From: Paraburkholderia piptadeniae
GTDB taxonomy: Bacteria > Pseudomonadota > Gammaproteobacteria > Burkholderiales > Burkholderiaceae
Length of the DNA stretch: 64,000 bases
Assembly (NCBI RefSeq): GCF_900007165.1
Contig: NZ_CYGY02000023.1
Location: 1 to 64,000 of the forward strand
Direction: 5' to 3'
Under the pieces are notes generated by a model, which did not search any database, was not told the origin of the DNA, and saw nothing but the letters and a program-made list of their open reading frames with translations. Position 1 is the stretch's first letter, and each line of letters begins with the position of its first letter. Positions 54,286 to 63,341 of the stretch are shown piece by piece. The position numbers and the translations under genes were made by a program.

Positions 54286-54483
54286 ATGCTGAGTCCGCAT
54301 GAATTCGCCACGTTGTTGCTCGTCAAGGACGCCCCCAATCAGGTCGACATGGAACGCGAAGAGCTCGACGCCCTGCTCGAACGGCAGCTCGTTCAGCTCG
54401 AAAAACTCGCGTCTGGCTTGCAGCAATGGCGTGTCACGGAATCTGGCGATACTGCTCTGCGCGCTATCAAGCGCTTTTCCTGA
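54286..54483 (+). CDS. Small conserved Burkholderia-type protein, unknown
   Basis: This 65-aa protein is predicted all-helical and charged (DMEREELDALLERQLVQLEK), with a short C-terminal segment RVTESGDTALRAIKR. GGAGAG lies at suitable distance from the ATG. The size and helical nature are of a small regulator or ribosome-associated protein, but no family motif supports that. It is separated from glpR and from the lipoprotein gene on the other strand. Confidence 0.55.
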   Translation: MLSPHEFATLLLVKDAPNQVDMEREELDALLERQLVQLEKLASGLQQWRVTESGDTALRAIKRFS

Positions 54484-54573
54484 CGGCAAACGATCGGGCC
54501 TCACCGACTTGCCAGTCAAACCTCCGCGGCCGTCGGCGTGTTCGCAATGAACACGCAAGCATACGGACGCCTG

Positions 54574-54612
54574 GACGGTCACGCGGCCTTGCCCGCCTGG
54601 CCGTCTTTACGT
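54574..54612 (+). terminator. Possible terminator after the 65-aa gene
   Basis: An imperfect stem formed by GACGG (54574-54578) and CCGTC (54601-54605), with an inner GCGG/CCGC pairing, is followed by TTTACGTTTTT. It is weak by eye but well placed. Confidence 0.35.
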
Positions 54613-54687
54613 TTTTGCGCCTTGGGTTTTTACGCCTCGCGTTGCGCACGTCCGATCTGACGCACGCTCAACGCGCTGATTGCGCGT

Positions 54688-55077
54688 TCAGCCGCTGCGC
54701 AGCGTTGGATCGACGGCCGCGCGCCAGCTCAGCGCCTTCACGCGCTGCGCGTTGAAAAACTCCACCCATTGATTGCGCGCCTGCGGATCGCTGCTTGCGC
54801 CCTGTGACGCGTAGCGCTGCGCGATCGACGTCTGGAACGCGCAGAAATCGGCTTTCGACAGCCCGCCGCGCTTGTTCGCCACATACGCATCGAACAGCGT
54901 CACATAGACGGACTGCGCGTCGTTTCCATAATCGACCCGTTGCGTGCCGCACATCGCCTGAATATCCGCGAACGAAGGCGCGCCCAACGTCCCGCTCAGG
55001 CTCGGCGTGCTGACGCATGCCGTGAGCGCCACTGCCATCGGCAGCGCCGCCGCGCCCGTCTTCCAGAGTCCACGCAT
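54688..55077 (-). CDS. Small lipoprotein, unknown function
   Basis: This 129-aa protein has a lipoprotein signal peptide with lipobox LTAC (Cys about 21), so it is probably lipid-anchored. The mature part is mostly helical (APSFADIQAMCGTQRVDYG, VTLFDAYVANKRGGLSKADF) and contains a second Cys pair. The start at 55077 has GAGGTG six bases upstream. No domain was recognised. It is transcribed away from glpD. Confidence 0.75.
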   Translation of the reverse strand: MRGLWKTGAAALPMAVALTACVSTPSLSGTLGAPSFADIQAMCGTQRVDYGNDAQSVYVTLFDAYVANKRGGLSKADFCAFQTSIAQRYASQGASSDPQARNQWVEFFNAQRVKALSWRAAVDPTLRSG

Positions 55078-55191
55078 GAAATTCACCTCGTCAAACCGCT
55101 AGTTGGCTGTTTGCCGAAAGTATCGTCCGGGCGTGGCATTCGCGCCACCAGGCGTGCGAAAACGCACATCTACCTTGGTCGAGTCGAACTT

Positions 55192-55234
55192 TACTTTTTC
55201 GTATACGTTCATTAAAGTTTCGAAAACGAACATT
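55192..55234. promoter_or_regulatory. Two GlpR-like operators upstream of glpD
   Basis: Two adjacent TTTCG-N4-CG half-site pairs (55197-55213 and 55218-55234), the second ending in CGAACATT, closely follow the GlpR operator style (TTCG-N4-CGAACAT). They lie 50-90 bp before glpD, consistent with repression by the GlpR encoded at 53147. Confidence 0.65.
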
Positions 55235-55282
55235 TGAATTTCCAAACATGCCAGCTTTCTTTCTCCGTCAGGGGCGCTCCGG

Positions 55283-56827
55283 GTGACGCACGACTCCATT
55301 TACGACCTGCTCGTCGTCGGCGGCGGGATCAACGGCGCGGGTATCGCGCGCGACGCGGCGGGGCGTGGCCTGTCGGTGCTTCTGTGCGAGCAGGACGATC
55401 TGGCCTCGCATACGTCATCGGCAAGCACCAAGCTGATTCACGGCGGCTTGCGCTATCTCGAGTACCGCGAATTCGGCCTCGTGCGCAAAGCGCTCCAGGA
55501 ACGCGAGACACTGCTGCGCGCGGCGCCGCACATCATCCGGCCGCTTCGCTTCGTGATGCCGCATATGCCCGATCTGCGTCCCGCATGGTTGATCCGCGCC
55601 GGGCTCTTTCTGTACGATCATCTCGCGCGGCGCGAATTGCTGCCGGGCTCGCGCGGCATCGACATGCGCCGGCATCCGGCCGGCGGGCCGCTTGTCGATT
55701 CGATCAGACGCGGTTTCGTCTATTCGGACGGCTGGGTCGACGATGCGCGCCTCGTCGTGCTGAACGCGCTCGACGCGAGCGAGCACGGCGCGACGATCCT
55801 GACGCGCACGAAGCTCGTCGGCGCCGAAAGAACGAGTGGCGCGAACGGCGAATGGCATGCGCGGCTTTTGCGCGCGGACGGCTCGACGATCACGGTGCGC
55901 GCGCGCTCGATTGCGAACGCGGCAGGGCCGTGGGTCGGCGAACTGCTGCGCGGTCCCCTGTCGCGCGGCCGCGATGCGAACTACAGCGTGCGGCTCGTGA
56001 AGGGCAGTCACATCGTCACGCGACGTCTGTTCGACCACGACCACGCGTATATCTTCCAGAACCCCGACAAGCGCATCATCTTCGCGATCCCGTACGAGCG
56101 CGACTTCACGCTGATCGGCACGACCGATATCCAATACGTCGGCGATCCGTCGAAAGTCGCGATCACTGCGCAAGAGACCCAGTATCTGTGCGACTCGATC
56201 AATCGCTACTTCAGGAAGCCCATCACGCCGCGCGACGTGTGCTGGACGTACGCGGGCGTGCGCCCGCTGCTCGAGGACGAAAACGCGGACAACCCGTCGG
56301 CCGTCACGCGCGACTACCGGCTCGAACTCGACGCGCCCGCGGGCGAAGCGCCGCTGCTGTCGGTGTTCGGCGGCAAGATCACGACGTTTCGCAAGCTCGC
56401 GGAAGAAGCCGTCGACGAACTCACGCGCGCGCTGGGGCATGTCAGACCATCGTGGACAGCTAGCGCACCGCTGCCTGGCGGCGACATCGCGGATGCCGAC
56501 TTCGAGCGCTTCGCATCGCAGTTCCAGCAGCAGCACGCCTGGCTTCCCGCCGACCTCGCGCGCCGCTATGCGCGCGCATACGGGACGCGTGCCGCGCGCG
56601 TGACGGGCGCCGCGCGTTCGCTCGCCGATCTTGGACAGCGGTTCGCGCCGGGCCTTTATGAAGCGGAACTGCGCTATCTGCGCGAGACGGAATGGGCGAC
56701 GACCGCACAGGACGTTCTATGGCGCCGCTCGAAGCTCGGTCTGCATGTCGAGCCGGGCACGCTCGATACCGTCACGCGCGAAATTGACGCCTGGTTCGCC
56801 CGCGTGCCGGCGAAGCAGCACGCCTGA
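55283..56827 (+). CDS. glpD: Aerobic glycerol-3-phosphate dehydrogenase GlpD
   Basis: This 514-aa FAD enzyme oxidises glycerol-3-phosphate to dihydroxyacetone phosphate at the membrane and feeds electrons to ubiquinone. The dinucleotide fold begins LLVVGGGINGAGIARDAAGRG; STKLIHGGLRYLE, GTTDIQYVGDPS and VFGGKITTFRKLAEEA are GlpD signatures. It starts with GTG. It is preceded by GlpR-like operators and followed by glpK, giving the catabolic pair. Length and motifs are normal for the family. Confidence 0.95.
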   Translation: MTHDSIYDLLVVGGGINGAGIARDAAGRGLSVLLCEQDDLASHTSSASTKLIHGGLRYLEYREFGLVRKALQERETLLRAAPHIIRPLRFVMPHMPDLRPAWLIRAGLFLYDHLARRELLPGSRGIDMRRHPAGGPLVDSIRRGFVYSDGWVDDARLVVLNALDASEHGATILTRTKLVGAERTSGANGEWHARLLRADGSTITVRARSIANAAGPWVGELLRGPLSRGRDANYSVRLVKGSHIVTRRLFDHDHAYIFQNPDKRIIFAIPYERDFTLIGTTDIQYVGDPSKVAITAQETQYLCDSINRYFRKPITPRDVCWTYAGVRPLLEDENADNPSAVTRDYRLELDAPAGEAPLLSVFGGKITTFRKLAEEAVDELTRALGHVRPSWTASAPLPGGDIADADFERFASQFQQQHAWLPADLARRYARAYGTRAARVTGAARSLADLGQRFAPGLYEAELRYLRETEWATTAQDVLWRRSKLGLHVEPGTLDTVTREIDAWFARVPAKQHA

Positions 56828-56965
56828 ACGTAGCCGATCGGTAGCCGATCGAGAACGCTTGCGCGCACAGCCACGTCACATGCAACAATCCGCGCAAGCA
56901 GGTCGCGTTCGCGCGACCCGGGCGCGAAGCCGCGCCCGTCCAACAAGATACGCATGGAGAAGACA

Positions 56966-58465
56966 ATGCAGGATCAGTACATCCTGGCGCTAGACCAAGG
57001 CACCACCAGTTCGCGCGCGATGCTGTTCGACCGCAACGGCAATGTCGTCTCGGTGGCGCAGAAGGAGTTTCAGCAGATTTATCCGCGTCCGGGCTGGGTC
57101 GAGCATGATCCGCAGGAAATCTGGTCGACGCAGGCAGGCGTCGCCGCCGAAGCCGTCACGCGCGCCGGGCTGAACGGCACGTCGATCGCCGCGATCGGCA
57201 TCACGAACCAGCGTGAGACGACCATCGTCTGGGATCGCGAAACGGGTCATCCCGTCTACAACGCGATCGTCTGGCAGGACCGGCGCACGGCCGACTTCTG
57301 CGACCAGTTGAAAGCGCAAGGCCTCGAAAATTTGGTGCGCGCGAAGACGGGCCTGCCCATCGATTCGTATTTCTCCGCGACGAAGATCCGCTGGATTCTG
57401 GACAACGTCGAAGGCGCGCGCGAAAAGGCGAAGCAAGGCAAGCTCGCGTTCGGCACGGTCGACAGCTGGCTCATGTGGAATTTCACGAAACACGGGCTGC
57501 ACATCACCGACGTGACGAACGCATCGCGCACGATGCTCTTCAACATCCATACGCTGCAATGGGACGACGAACTGCTCGACGCGTTCGACATTCCGCGCAG
57601 CATGCTGCCCGAAGTGCGTCCGTCGTCCGAGGTGTACGGGCCGACGAAGACGACCGTGTTCGCGTCGACGATTCCGCTGGCGGGCATCGCCGGCGATCAG
57701 CACGCCGCCCTCTTCGGCCAGATGTGCACGCGCTCGGGGATGGTGAAGAACACCTACGGCACCGGCTGCTTTCTCGTGATGAACACGGGCACGAAGCCGA
57801 TCGAATCGAAGAACAATCTCGTGACGACGATCGCCTGGCAGATCGGCGATCAGGTCAACTATGCGCTAGAAGGCAGCATCTTCATCGCGGGCGCCGTCGT
57901 GCAATGGTTGCGCGACGGGCTTGGCGTCATCCGCAGCGCGTCGGAGGTCGAAGCGCTCGCGCGCGGCGTGCCGCACTGCGACGGCGTGTATCTCGTGCCC
58001 GCGTTCGCGGGTCTCGGCGCGCCGCACTGGAACGCTCGCGCTCGCGGCACGCTGTTCGGCGTCACGCGCGGCACCACGTCCGCACATATCGCGCGCGCAG
58101 CGCTCGATTCGATCGCGTATCAATCGGTCGACGTGCTGAAGGCGATGGAGGCGGATTCGGGCATACACATCGACGAACTGCGCGTCGATGGCGGCGCGTG
58201 CGCGAACAATCTACTGATGCAGTTCCAGGCCGATATTCTCGGCGTCGATACCGTGCGTCCGCAGGTCAGCGAAACGACGGCGCTCGGCGCCGCGTATCTC
58301 GCCGGCCTCGCAACGGGCTACTGGAAGGACATCGCCGAACTGCAAAGCCAGTGGAAGCTCGAACACCGCTTCTCGCCGTCGATGCCCGCCGACGAAGCGA
58401 AAGCCTGTCTCGCCGGCTGGCAGCGCGCGGTCCGCGCCGCCAAGGCATGGGCCGATGCACCCTGA
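56966..58465 (+). CDS. glpK: Glycerol kinase
   Basis: This 499-aa FGGY kinase shows [14 protein letters not shown] at the N-terminus, [32 protein letters not shown] substrate residues, [15 protein letters not shown] and the FGGY signature [20 protein letters not shown] region. GGAG precedes the ATG at 56966 at six-base spacing, which is preferred to 56954. It phosphorylates glycerol, supplying GlpD with substrate. It is 138 bp from glpD and in the same direction, so likely in one operon, controlled by GlpR. Confidence 0.95.
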   Translation: MQDQYILALDQGTTSSRAMLFDRNGNVVSVAQKEFQQIYPRPGWVEHDPQEIWSTQAGVAAEAVTRAGLNGTSIAAIGITNQRETTIVWDRETGHPVYNAIVWQDRRTADFCDQLKAQGLENLVRAKTGLPIDSYFSATKIRWILDNVEGAREKAKQGKLAFGTVDSWLMWNFTKHGLHITDVTNASRTMLFNIHTLQWDDELLDAFDIPRSMLPEVRPSSEVYGPTKTTVFASTIPLAGIAGDQHAALFGQMCTRSGMVKNTYGTGCFLVMNTGTKPIESKNNLVTTIAWQIGDQVNYALEGSIFIAGAVVQWLRDGLGVIRSASEVEALARGVPHCDGVYLVPAFAGLGAPHWNARARGTLFGVTRGTTSAHIARAALDSIAYQSVDVLKAMEADSGIHIDELRVDGGACANNLLMQFQADILGVDTVRPQVSETTALGAAYLAGLATGYWKDIAELQSQWKLEHRFSPSMPADEAKACLAGWQRAVRAAKAWADAP

Positions 58466-58634
58466 TGCGGCGCCGCTGGTTCCGCACCCGCACGCGTGCT
58501 TGCGTCAGCCCGCGCGCCCGCTTGACGCGTGGGGCTGCGAAGCACGTATCATGTCGCTTTCAGCCCGCCACCCGGCCTGTCGTTTCATCGGCACGCCGAC
58601 GCTTGCGGGCCGCGCTTCCCTTCAGTTTTTCCGC

Positions 58635-59321
58635 ATGATCGAACATCTCATTTGCGACTGCGACGGCGTGCTCGTCGACAGCGAAGTCATCGCCGACCGC
58701 GTGATGCACGACACGCTCTCCTCGACGTTTCCGACGCTCGATTTTCACGAGATCTGCAAGACGGCTTTCGGCCAGCAGACCTCGCGCTTTCTGAAAAGCG
58801 TCGAAGCGGCCTTCGACATCGTGCTGCCCGCCGACTTTCTCCAAACCGTCGAGACGAACGTCGAGGTGGAGTTTGCTTCGTCGCTCTCCGCGATCAGCGG
58901 CGTGCGCGATGCGTTGCAGCGCGTGACGCTGCCCGCCGCCGTCGTGTCGAATAGCCATATGGCGCGCGTCAGCGCATCGGTGCGCCGCGCCGGGCTCGCC
59001 GAGATTTTCGGGCCGCGCGTGTTCAGCGCCGAGCAGGTCGCACGCCCGAAGCCTTACCCCGATGTGTATCTGTTCGCCGCGCAGCAGCTTGGCGTCGATC
59101 CGTCGCGCTGCATCGTCGTCGAAGATAGCGTCGCGGGCCTGAATGCGGCGCGCGCGGCGGGCATGAAGACGATTGCGTTCGTCGGCGCGAGCCATATTCC
59201 CGACGGTTACGCGGATGTGCTGCGCAATATGGGCATCACGCGGATCATGCAGCACATGGACGAACTGCCCGCGCTGATCGACGCAGGCGTGCGCGGAGAG
59301 TTTGGCGACGTGCAGTCGTAG
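58635..59321 (+). CDS. HAD-superfamily phosphatase (subfamily IA)
   Basis: This 228-aa HAD hydrolase has motif I CDCDGVLVDSE (nucleophile Asp and acid/base Asp), a small helical cap (about 18-85), motif II VVSNSHM, motif III Lys in ARPKPYPDVYLFAAQ and motif IV VVEDSVAGLNAARAAGM. It resembles beta-phosphoglucomutase or sugar-phosphate phosphatases. The start at 58635 puts motif I near the N-terminus as in the family. It is likely expressed after glpK or independently; the exact substrate is unknown. A bidirectional terminator follows. Confidence 0.88.
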   Translation: MIEHLICDCDGVLVDSEVIADRVMHDTLSSTFPTLDFHEICKTAFGQQTSRFLKSVEAAFDIVLPADFLQTVETNVEVEFASSLSAISGVRDALQRVTLPAAVVSNSHMARVSASVRRAGLAEIFGPRVFSAEQVARPKPYPDVYLFAAQQLGVDPSRCIVVEDSVAGLNAARAAGMKTIAFVGASHIPDGYADVLRNMGITRIMQHMDELPALIDAGVRGEFGDVQS

Positions 59322-59372
59322 CGTCCGGTAAGGCGCCGTCACGCGCGATCGAATACCGCGCTCGCTTCGAAC

Positions 59373-59404
59373 AAAAGGCCCGCGTATCGTCACGCGGGCC
59401 TTTT
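59373..59404. terminator. Bidirectional terminator between HAD gene and ribB
   Basis: AAAAGGCCCGCGT (59373-59385) pairs with ACGCGGGCCTTTT (59392-59404), giving U tracts on both strands. It serves the converging HAD gene and ribB. Confidence 0.88.
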
Positions 59405-59428
59405 CATTTCGACTGAACGCTTACCGCT

Positions 59429-60166
59429 TCACGCTTCGTCGACGCACAACTCACGCGCCGCCGCCAGCGCCTGACGGAACTCGACCAGCTCCGCGATCGT
59501 CAGCATCGGCATATTGTGATTTGCCGCGAACCGTTCGACGTCCGCGCCGCGCATCATCGTGCCGTCGGCGTTCATCAGTTCGCACAGCACGCCTGCGGGC
59601 TTCAGTCCAGCGAGCGTCACCAGATCGACTGTCCCTTCCGTGTGGCCGCGGCGCGCCAGCACGCCGCCCGGCATCGCGCGCAGCGGATACACGTGGCCCG
59701 GACGCACGATGTCCGAAGGCTTCGCGTGATCGGCGATCGCCGCACGGATCGTCGTGATGCGGTCCGCCGCCGACACGCCCGTCGATACGCCCTCGCGCGC
59801 CTCGATTGATACCGTGAAGGCCGTCGTGTTGCGGCTTTCGTTGTGAACCGTCATAGGCGGCAGATCGAGCGCGCGCACCTTGTCGTCGGCGAGACACAGG
59901 CAGACGATGCCGCTGCATTCGCGGATGAAGAGCGCCATCATCTCGACGCTCATCCGCTCGGCGGAAATGATCAGATCGGCTTCGTTCTCGCGGTCATGGT
60001 CGTCCTGAAGCACGACGGCGCGGCCCTGGCGCAGCGCGGCGAGCGCAGCGGCAATGCGCGGCGAAACGGGTTCGGTGGCGAGCAGAGGGAGATCGGCCGT
60101 CGCGTCGTCAGCGACGATCGGCGAAGCGGGCCAGACAGATGCAGCAGACCGGGATACAACGGACAT
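59429..60166 (-). CDS. ribB: 3,4-Dihydroxy-2-butanone 4-phosphate synthase
   Basis: This 245-aa enzyme converts ribulose-5-phosphate to DHBP for riboflavin synthesis. It has [20 protein letters not shown] (acidic loop, metal site), [19 protein letters not shown], and [19 protein letters not shown] with the catalytic His and Glu residues. The start at 60166 has AGGAG eight bases upstream and omits non-homologous residues encoded further upstream. Expression is controlled by an FMN riboswitch (60341-60505) on the same strand. It lacks a fused RibA domain, so GTP cyclohydrolase II must be elsewhere. Confidence 0.95.
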   Translation of the reverse strand: MSVVSRSAASVWPASPIVADDATADLPLLATEPVSPRIAAALAALRQGRAVVLQDDHDRENEADLIISAERMSVEMMALFIRECSGIVCLCLADDKVRALDLPPMTVHNESRNTTAFTVSIEAREGVSTGVSAADRITTIRAAIADHAKPSDIVRPGHVYPLRAMPGGVLARRGHTEGTVDLVTLAGLKPAGVLCELMNADGTMMRGADVERFAANHNMPMLTIAELVEFRQALAAARELCVDEA

Positions 60167-60340
60167 GTGAAACGCTCCTCGCAAGAGTGTGGGCGAAAAA
60201 CGTTTCAGGGCATTGCAAACAGACAAACGCGCCCTGCGGGCCGCGAGCGCGCGTCTATCCAGCAACGGACGACACACCCGCGCCGCTCGCGATGACGAGC
60301 AGCACGGCAGGCAGGAACAGTCAGATGACTATCTGCACAT

Positions 60341-60505
60341 CTTCTTCCATCCGGACTCTAACCGTCGGCTCTGGCCTCTCACCAGATCTGCTGACCCTGC
60401 GACAAAAACAACAATGCAGGCGCTCGCGGGCTCGCAGACTCTCGCACGATGTGCGCCGCCTGCATACCGCCGGTGGGGAATTTCGCCCCGCCCTGAAGAC
60501 GTACT
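60341..60505 (-). ncRNA. FMN riboswitch (RFN element) upstream of ribB
   Basis: On the minus strand the leader contains the RFN hallmarks in order: CTTCAGGGCGGGG, CCCCACCGGCGGTA, AGCCCGCGAGCG, GGTCAGCAGATCTGGTG, GCCAGAGCCGACGGTTA and AGTCCGGATGGAAGA. It lies about 175 bp before the ribB start. Binding of FMN should lower ribB expression, giving end-product control. Confidence 0.95.
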
Positions 60506-60579
60506 GATTGCCGGAACGATCCGGCTCGCAGAGCATACAACAACCGCGCGCCTTGTGCAGCGCGCGCGTACCGCATGGT

Positions 60580-61335
60580 TCACGCCTCGGAATGAGCGCG
60601 CGCGGGCGCTTCTTCCGTGACGACCTTCGCAGATTCTTTTGCGACCTCCCAGCGCGGCGGCGTCTCCGCGTTCACCGTCACGCGAAACGCGCGCGCTTCC
60701 GTGTCGCCGGGATTGCGCAGGCTGTGCGGCTGATCGGCATCGAAGACGATCGAATCGCCCGTCGCGAGCAACTGGCGGCGCTCGTGCACGCTGACCTCGA
60801 TCGTCCCCACGCTGACGACGAGATTCACCGTCGTCCCCGGCGCGCGGCGCGTGCCCGGCTCGGTGTGCAGCGGCGCGATGCGCAGCTCGTGGAACTCGGC
60901 CGTCGACGGCTCGGCGTCGGGATACAGCGCACGCGTCCAGAAGCGGCCATCCGATGTGACCACGCGCGCGGTGCTGTCAGCGGGCAAGTGCTCGAAGCCG
61001 TTCACGGCATGCTGGCGCAGGAACGCCGCCACCGACACCTTCAATGCCGCCGCGACCTTGCACAGCACCTTGATGGACGGCACGCTGCGCGCCGATTCGA
61101 TCTGCGCGAGCATCGCGCGCGAAACGCCCGACGCGCGGGCCAACGCATCGAGCGACAACTGACGCTCCGCGCGCAGCCGCGCGAGATTCACGCCGACGCG
61201 ATGTTCGAGCGCATCGAACTCCGACGCACGCGCTTCGTCATGTGCGTGCGGCGCATCGTCTTGACCGTGGTGATTGCCGGAACCATTGGAACCTTCGGAT
61301 GCGCGGTCGCGCACGAGCGCAAGCGGTGATTGCAT
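60580..61335 (-). CDS. Xre-cupin transcriptional regulator
   Basis: This 251-aa protein has an N-terminal Xre HTH (about 50-105; VGVNLARLRAERQLSLDALA, GVSRAMLAQIESARSVPSI) and a C-terminal cupin domain (about 150-230; TVNLVVSVGTIEVSV, GDSIVFDADQPHSLRNPG with metal-type residues). AGGAGG lies five bases before the ATG at 61335. Such regulators usually control amino acid or polyamine catabolism genes. No target was obvious nearby; it is 245 bp from ribB on the same strand but separated by the riboswitch. Confidence 0.88.
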   Translation of the reverse strand: MQSPLALVRDRASEGSNGSGNHHGQDDAPHAHDEARASEFDALEHRVGVNLARLRAERQLSLDALARASGVSRAMLAQIESARSVPSIKVLCKVAAALKVSVAAFLRQHAVNGFEHLPADSTARVVTSDGRFWTRALYPDAEPSTAEFHELRIAPLHTEPGTRRAPGTTVNLVVSVGTIEVSVHERRQLLATGDSIVFDADQPHSLRNPGDTEARAFRVTVNAETPPRWEVAKESAKVVTEEAPARAHSEA

Positions 61336-61632
61336 CGTTGCCTCCTGACACCCCGCGGCAAAGCGGAGCAAGCATGAATGGAGGCAAGCCTAGCACCCGG
61401 CTTTCACGCGCCCAACGAAGTTATCTTCACACTGTTATCACGATCGCAGAGGACGCTTATGCGCTGACGTGCGATGCGAACAGCAAGTGTCGCTGTCGGC
61501 GGCCGGCGCGTTTTTATGGCTTGCGGCGCGTCGCGGCACGTCGCGAGATGTGTGCTCGTCGAGTGCGCCCAGGCTTGCCGCCCGACAAGCGCAGCCACGA
61601 TCATGGCCGCGCATCGATTCTCAATGTGCGGC

Positions 61633-62811
61633 TCAAGCCCGCTCGCGCACTTCACGTGCAACGACAGGAGCAGGCGCATCCATCCGCGCGGCGATCGACG
61701 TCACCGCGAGCGCCACGAGCGCGACGATGGCCGCCACATACGGCAGCGCATCGAGCCCATAGCCATGCCCGATCGCGAGCCCGCCGAGCCACGCGCCGCC
61801 CGCGTTGCCGACATTGAACGCGCCGATGTTGAGCGTCGACGCGAGATTCGGCGCAGCCTTCGCCTTCTCGACGACGCGCATCTGCAGCGGCGGCACCGTC
61901 GCAAACGCCGCGATGCCCCAGACGAACACGGTGGCGGCCGCCGCGATCCGCGAGTGGCTCGTATGCGCGAACATGGCCATCACGACGGCGAGCGCAATCA
62001 GAATGCCCATCAGCGACGGCATCAGCGAGCGGTCCGCGAGCTTGCCGCCGATCATGTTGCCGACCGTCAGGCCGACGCCGAACAGCACGAGAATCAGTGT
62101 GACGCCGTGCGGCGTGAAGCCGCTCACCTGCTCGAGGATCGGCGTGATGTACGTGAACACGACGAACACGCCGCCAAAGCCGAGCACTGTCATCGCCAGC
62201 GCGAGCCACACTTGCGGCTCTTTCAGCACGCGCACTTCGTGACCTAGCCCCGCCGGCCCCGTGTCATGCCGGTTCGGCACGAGCGCAGTCACGCCGAGAA
62301 ACGACAGCACGCCAAACGCGGCGACGATCCAGAACGCGACTCGCCAGCCGAACTGCTGGCCGATGAAGGTGCCGAACGGCACGCCGAGCACGTTCGCGAG
62401 CGTGAGACCCGTGAACATCAGCGCGATCGCGCTCGCACGCTTTTCCTGCGGCACGAGCGACGCGGCCACCACCGCGCCGATGCCGAAGAACGAGCCGTGC
62501 GCGAACGACGTCACGACGCGCGCGATCATCAGCACCGAATAGTCGGACGCGATCGCGCACAGCACGTTGCCGACGATGAACACGCCCATCAGCAGTTGCA
62601 GTGCGAGCTTGCGCGGCATCTTGCTGGTGACGACGGCGAGCAGCGGCGCGCCGACGGCCACGCCGAGCGCATAGCCGCTGACGAGCAGACCGGCGGACGG
62701 AAGCGACACGGACAGATCCTTCGCCACTTCGGGCAGCAAGCCCATGATGACGAACTCCGTCGTGCCGATGGCGAATGCGCTGATCGCAAGCGCAAGCAAG
62801 GGGATAGGCAT
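61633..62811 (-). CDS. DHA1-family MFS transporter (AraJ/YdhP-like)
   Basis: This 392-aa protein has 12 predicted transmembrane helices and the family features: FAIGTTEFVIMGLLPEVAKD at the start, then TSKMPRKLAL (motif A), SFAHGSFFGIGAVVAA and GKLADRSLM. These are typical of arabinose-type and drug-efflux permeases of the DHA1 group. It lies in the same direction as the VOC gene upstream (20-bp gap), so the pair is probably an operon. Its substrate is unknown. Confidence 0.9.
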   Translation of the reverse strand: MPIPLLALAISAFAIGTTEFVIMGLLPEVAKDLSVSLPSAGLLVSGYALGVAVGAPLLAVVTSKMPRKLALQLLMGVFIVGNVLCAIASDYSVLMIARVVTSFAHGSFFGIGAVVAASLVPQEKRASAIALMFTGLTLANVLGVPFGTFIGQQFGWRVAFWIVAAFGVLSFLGVTALVPNRHDTGPAGLGHEVRVLKEPQVWLALAMTVLGFGGVFVVFTYITPILEQVSGFTPHGVTLILVLFGVGLTVGNMIGGKLADRSLMPSLMGILIALAVVMAMFAHTSHSRIAAAATVFVWGIAAFATVPPLQMRVVEKAKAAPNLASTLNIGAFNVGNAGGAWLGGLAIGHGYGLDALPYVAAIVALVALAVTSIAARMDAPAPVVAREVRERA

Positions 62812-62831
62812 GTGAGACTCCAGACGACGAT

Positions 62832-63227
62832 TCAGAAGGACGCGCGCCGGACATTGCGCGCTGCCGTCACGAATTCCATGACGACGGCGGGCGCCAGCGC
62901 GACGAACAGTTGCACTTCACCCGAGAGCGGCACATCGGCGGTCCGATACGCGACGCCCGCCGCCTCCAGCCGCGCGAGCAGCGCCTGCCACTCGTCGCCG
63001 CCGTCCAGACGGAACGCGATGTGGTCGATGCGCGGACTCGCGCGGCCTGGGTGATGCGGCAGATTCGAATCGACGAGATGGATCACGGGGCGGCCACCCG
63101 CGTACAGCCAGTGGCCGCCGACGCCGAACGGCGGCCGCGCCCCTTCCGTCAACCCGACGACATCGACAAAGAATTGCCGGGTGGCGTCGAGATCAGAGGT
63201 GACGCTCGTCGCGTGGTCGAGATGCAT
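62832..63227 (-). CDS. VOC-family (glyoxalase/dioxygenase-fold) protein
   Basis: This 131-aa protein is a single VOC (vicinal oxygen chelate) module with metal-binding positions at His in MHLDHATSV, the Glu/His region around GGRPVIHLV and ASPRIDHIAFRL, and the C-terminal strand PAVVMEFVT. It could be a glyoxalase, resistance protein or small dioxygenase. It is divergent from the LysR gene at 63342 and 20 bp upstream of the MFS gene, which suggests a detoxification unit controlled by that LysR protein. Confidence 0.82.
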   Translation of the reverse strand: MHLDHATSVTSDLDATRQFFVDVVGLTEGARPPFGVGGHWLYAGGRPVIHLVDSNLPHHPGRASPRIDHIAFRLDGGDEWQALLARLEAAGVAYRTADVPLSGEVQLFVALAPAVVMEFVTAARNVRRASF

Positions 63228-63341
63228 GGTGCGGACTCCGGGTAAACGCGGATTTCGCGTTTTCAGCGTCGAATTGTCCGCGCACGTCGCGCTTTTGATA
63301 ATTGGCGTAGCATTTGAAGGATTTTCAAACGGCTCGGAATA

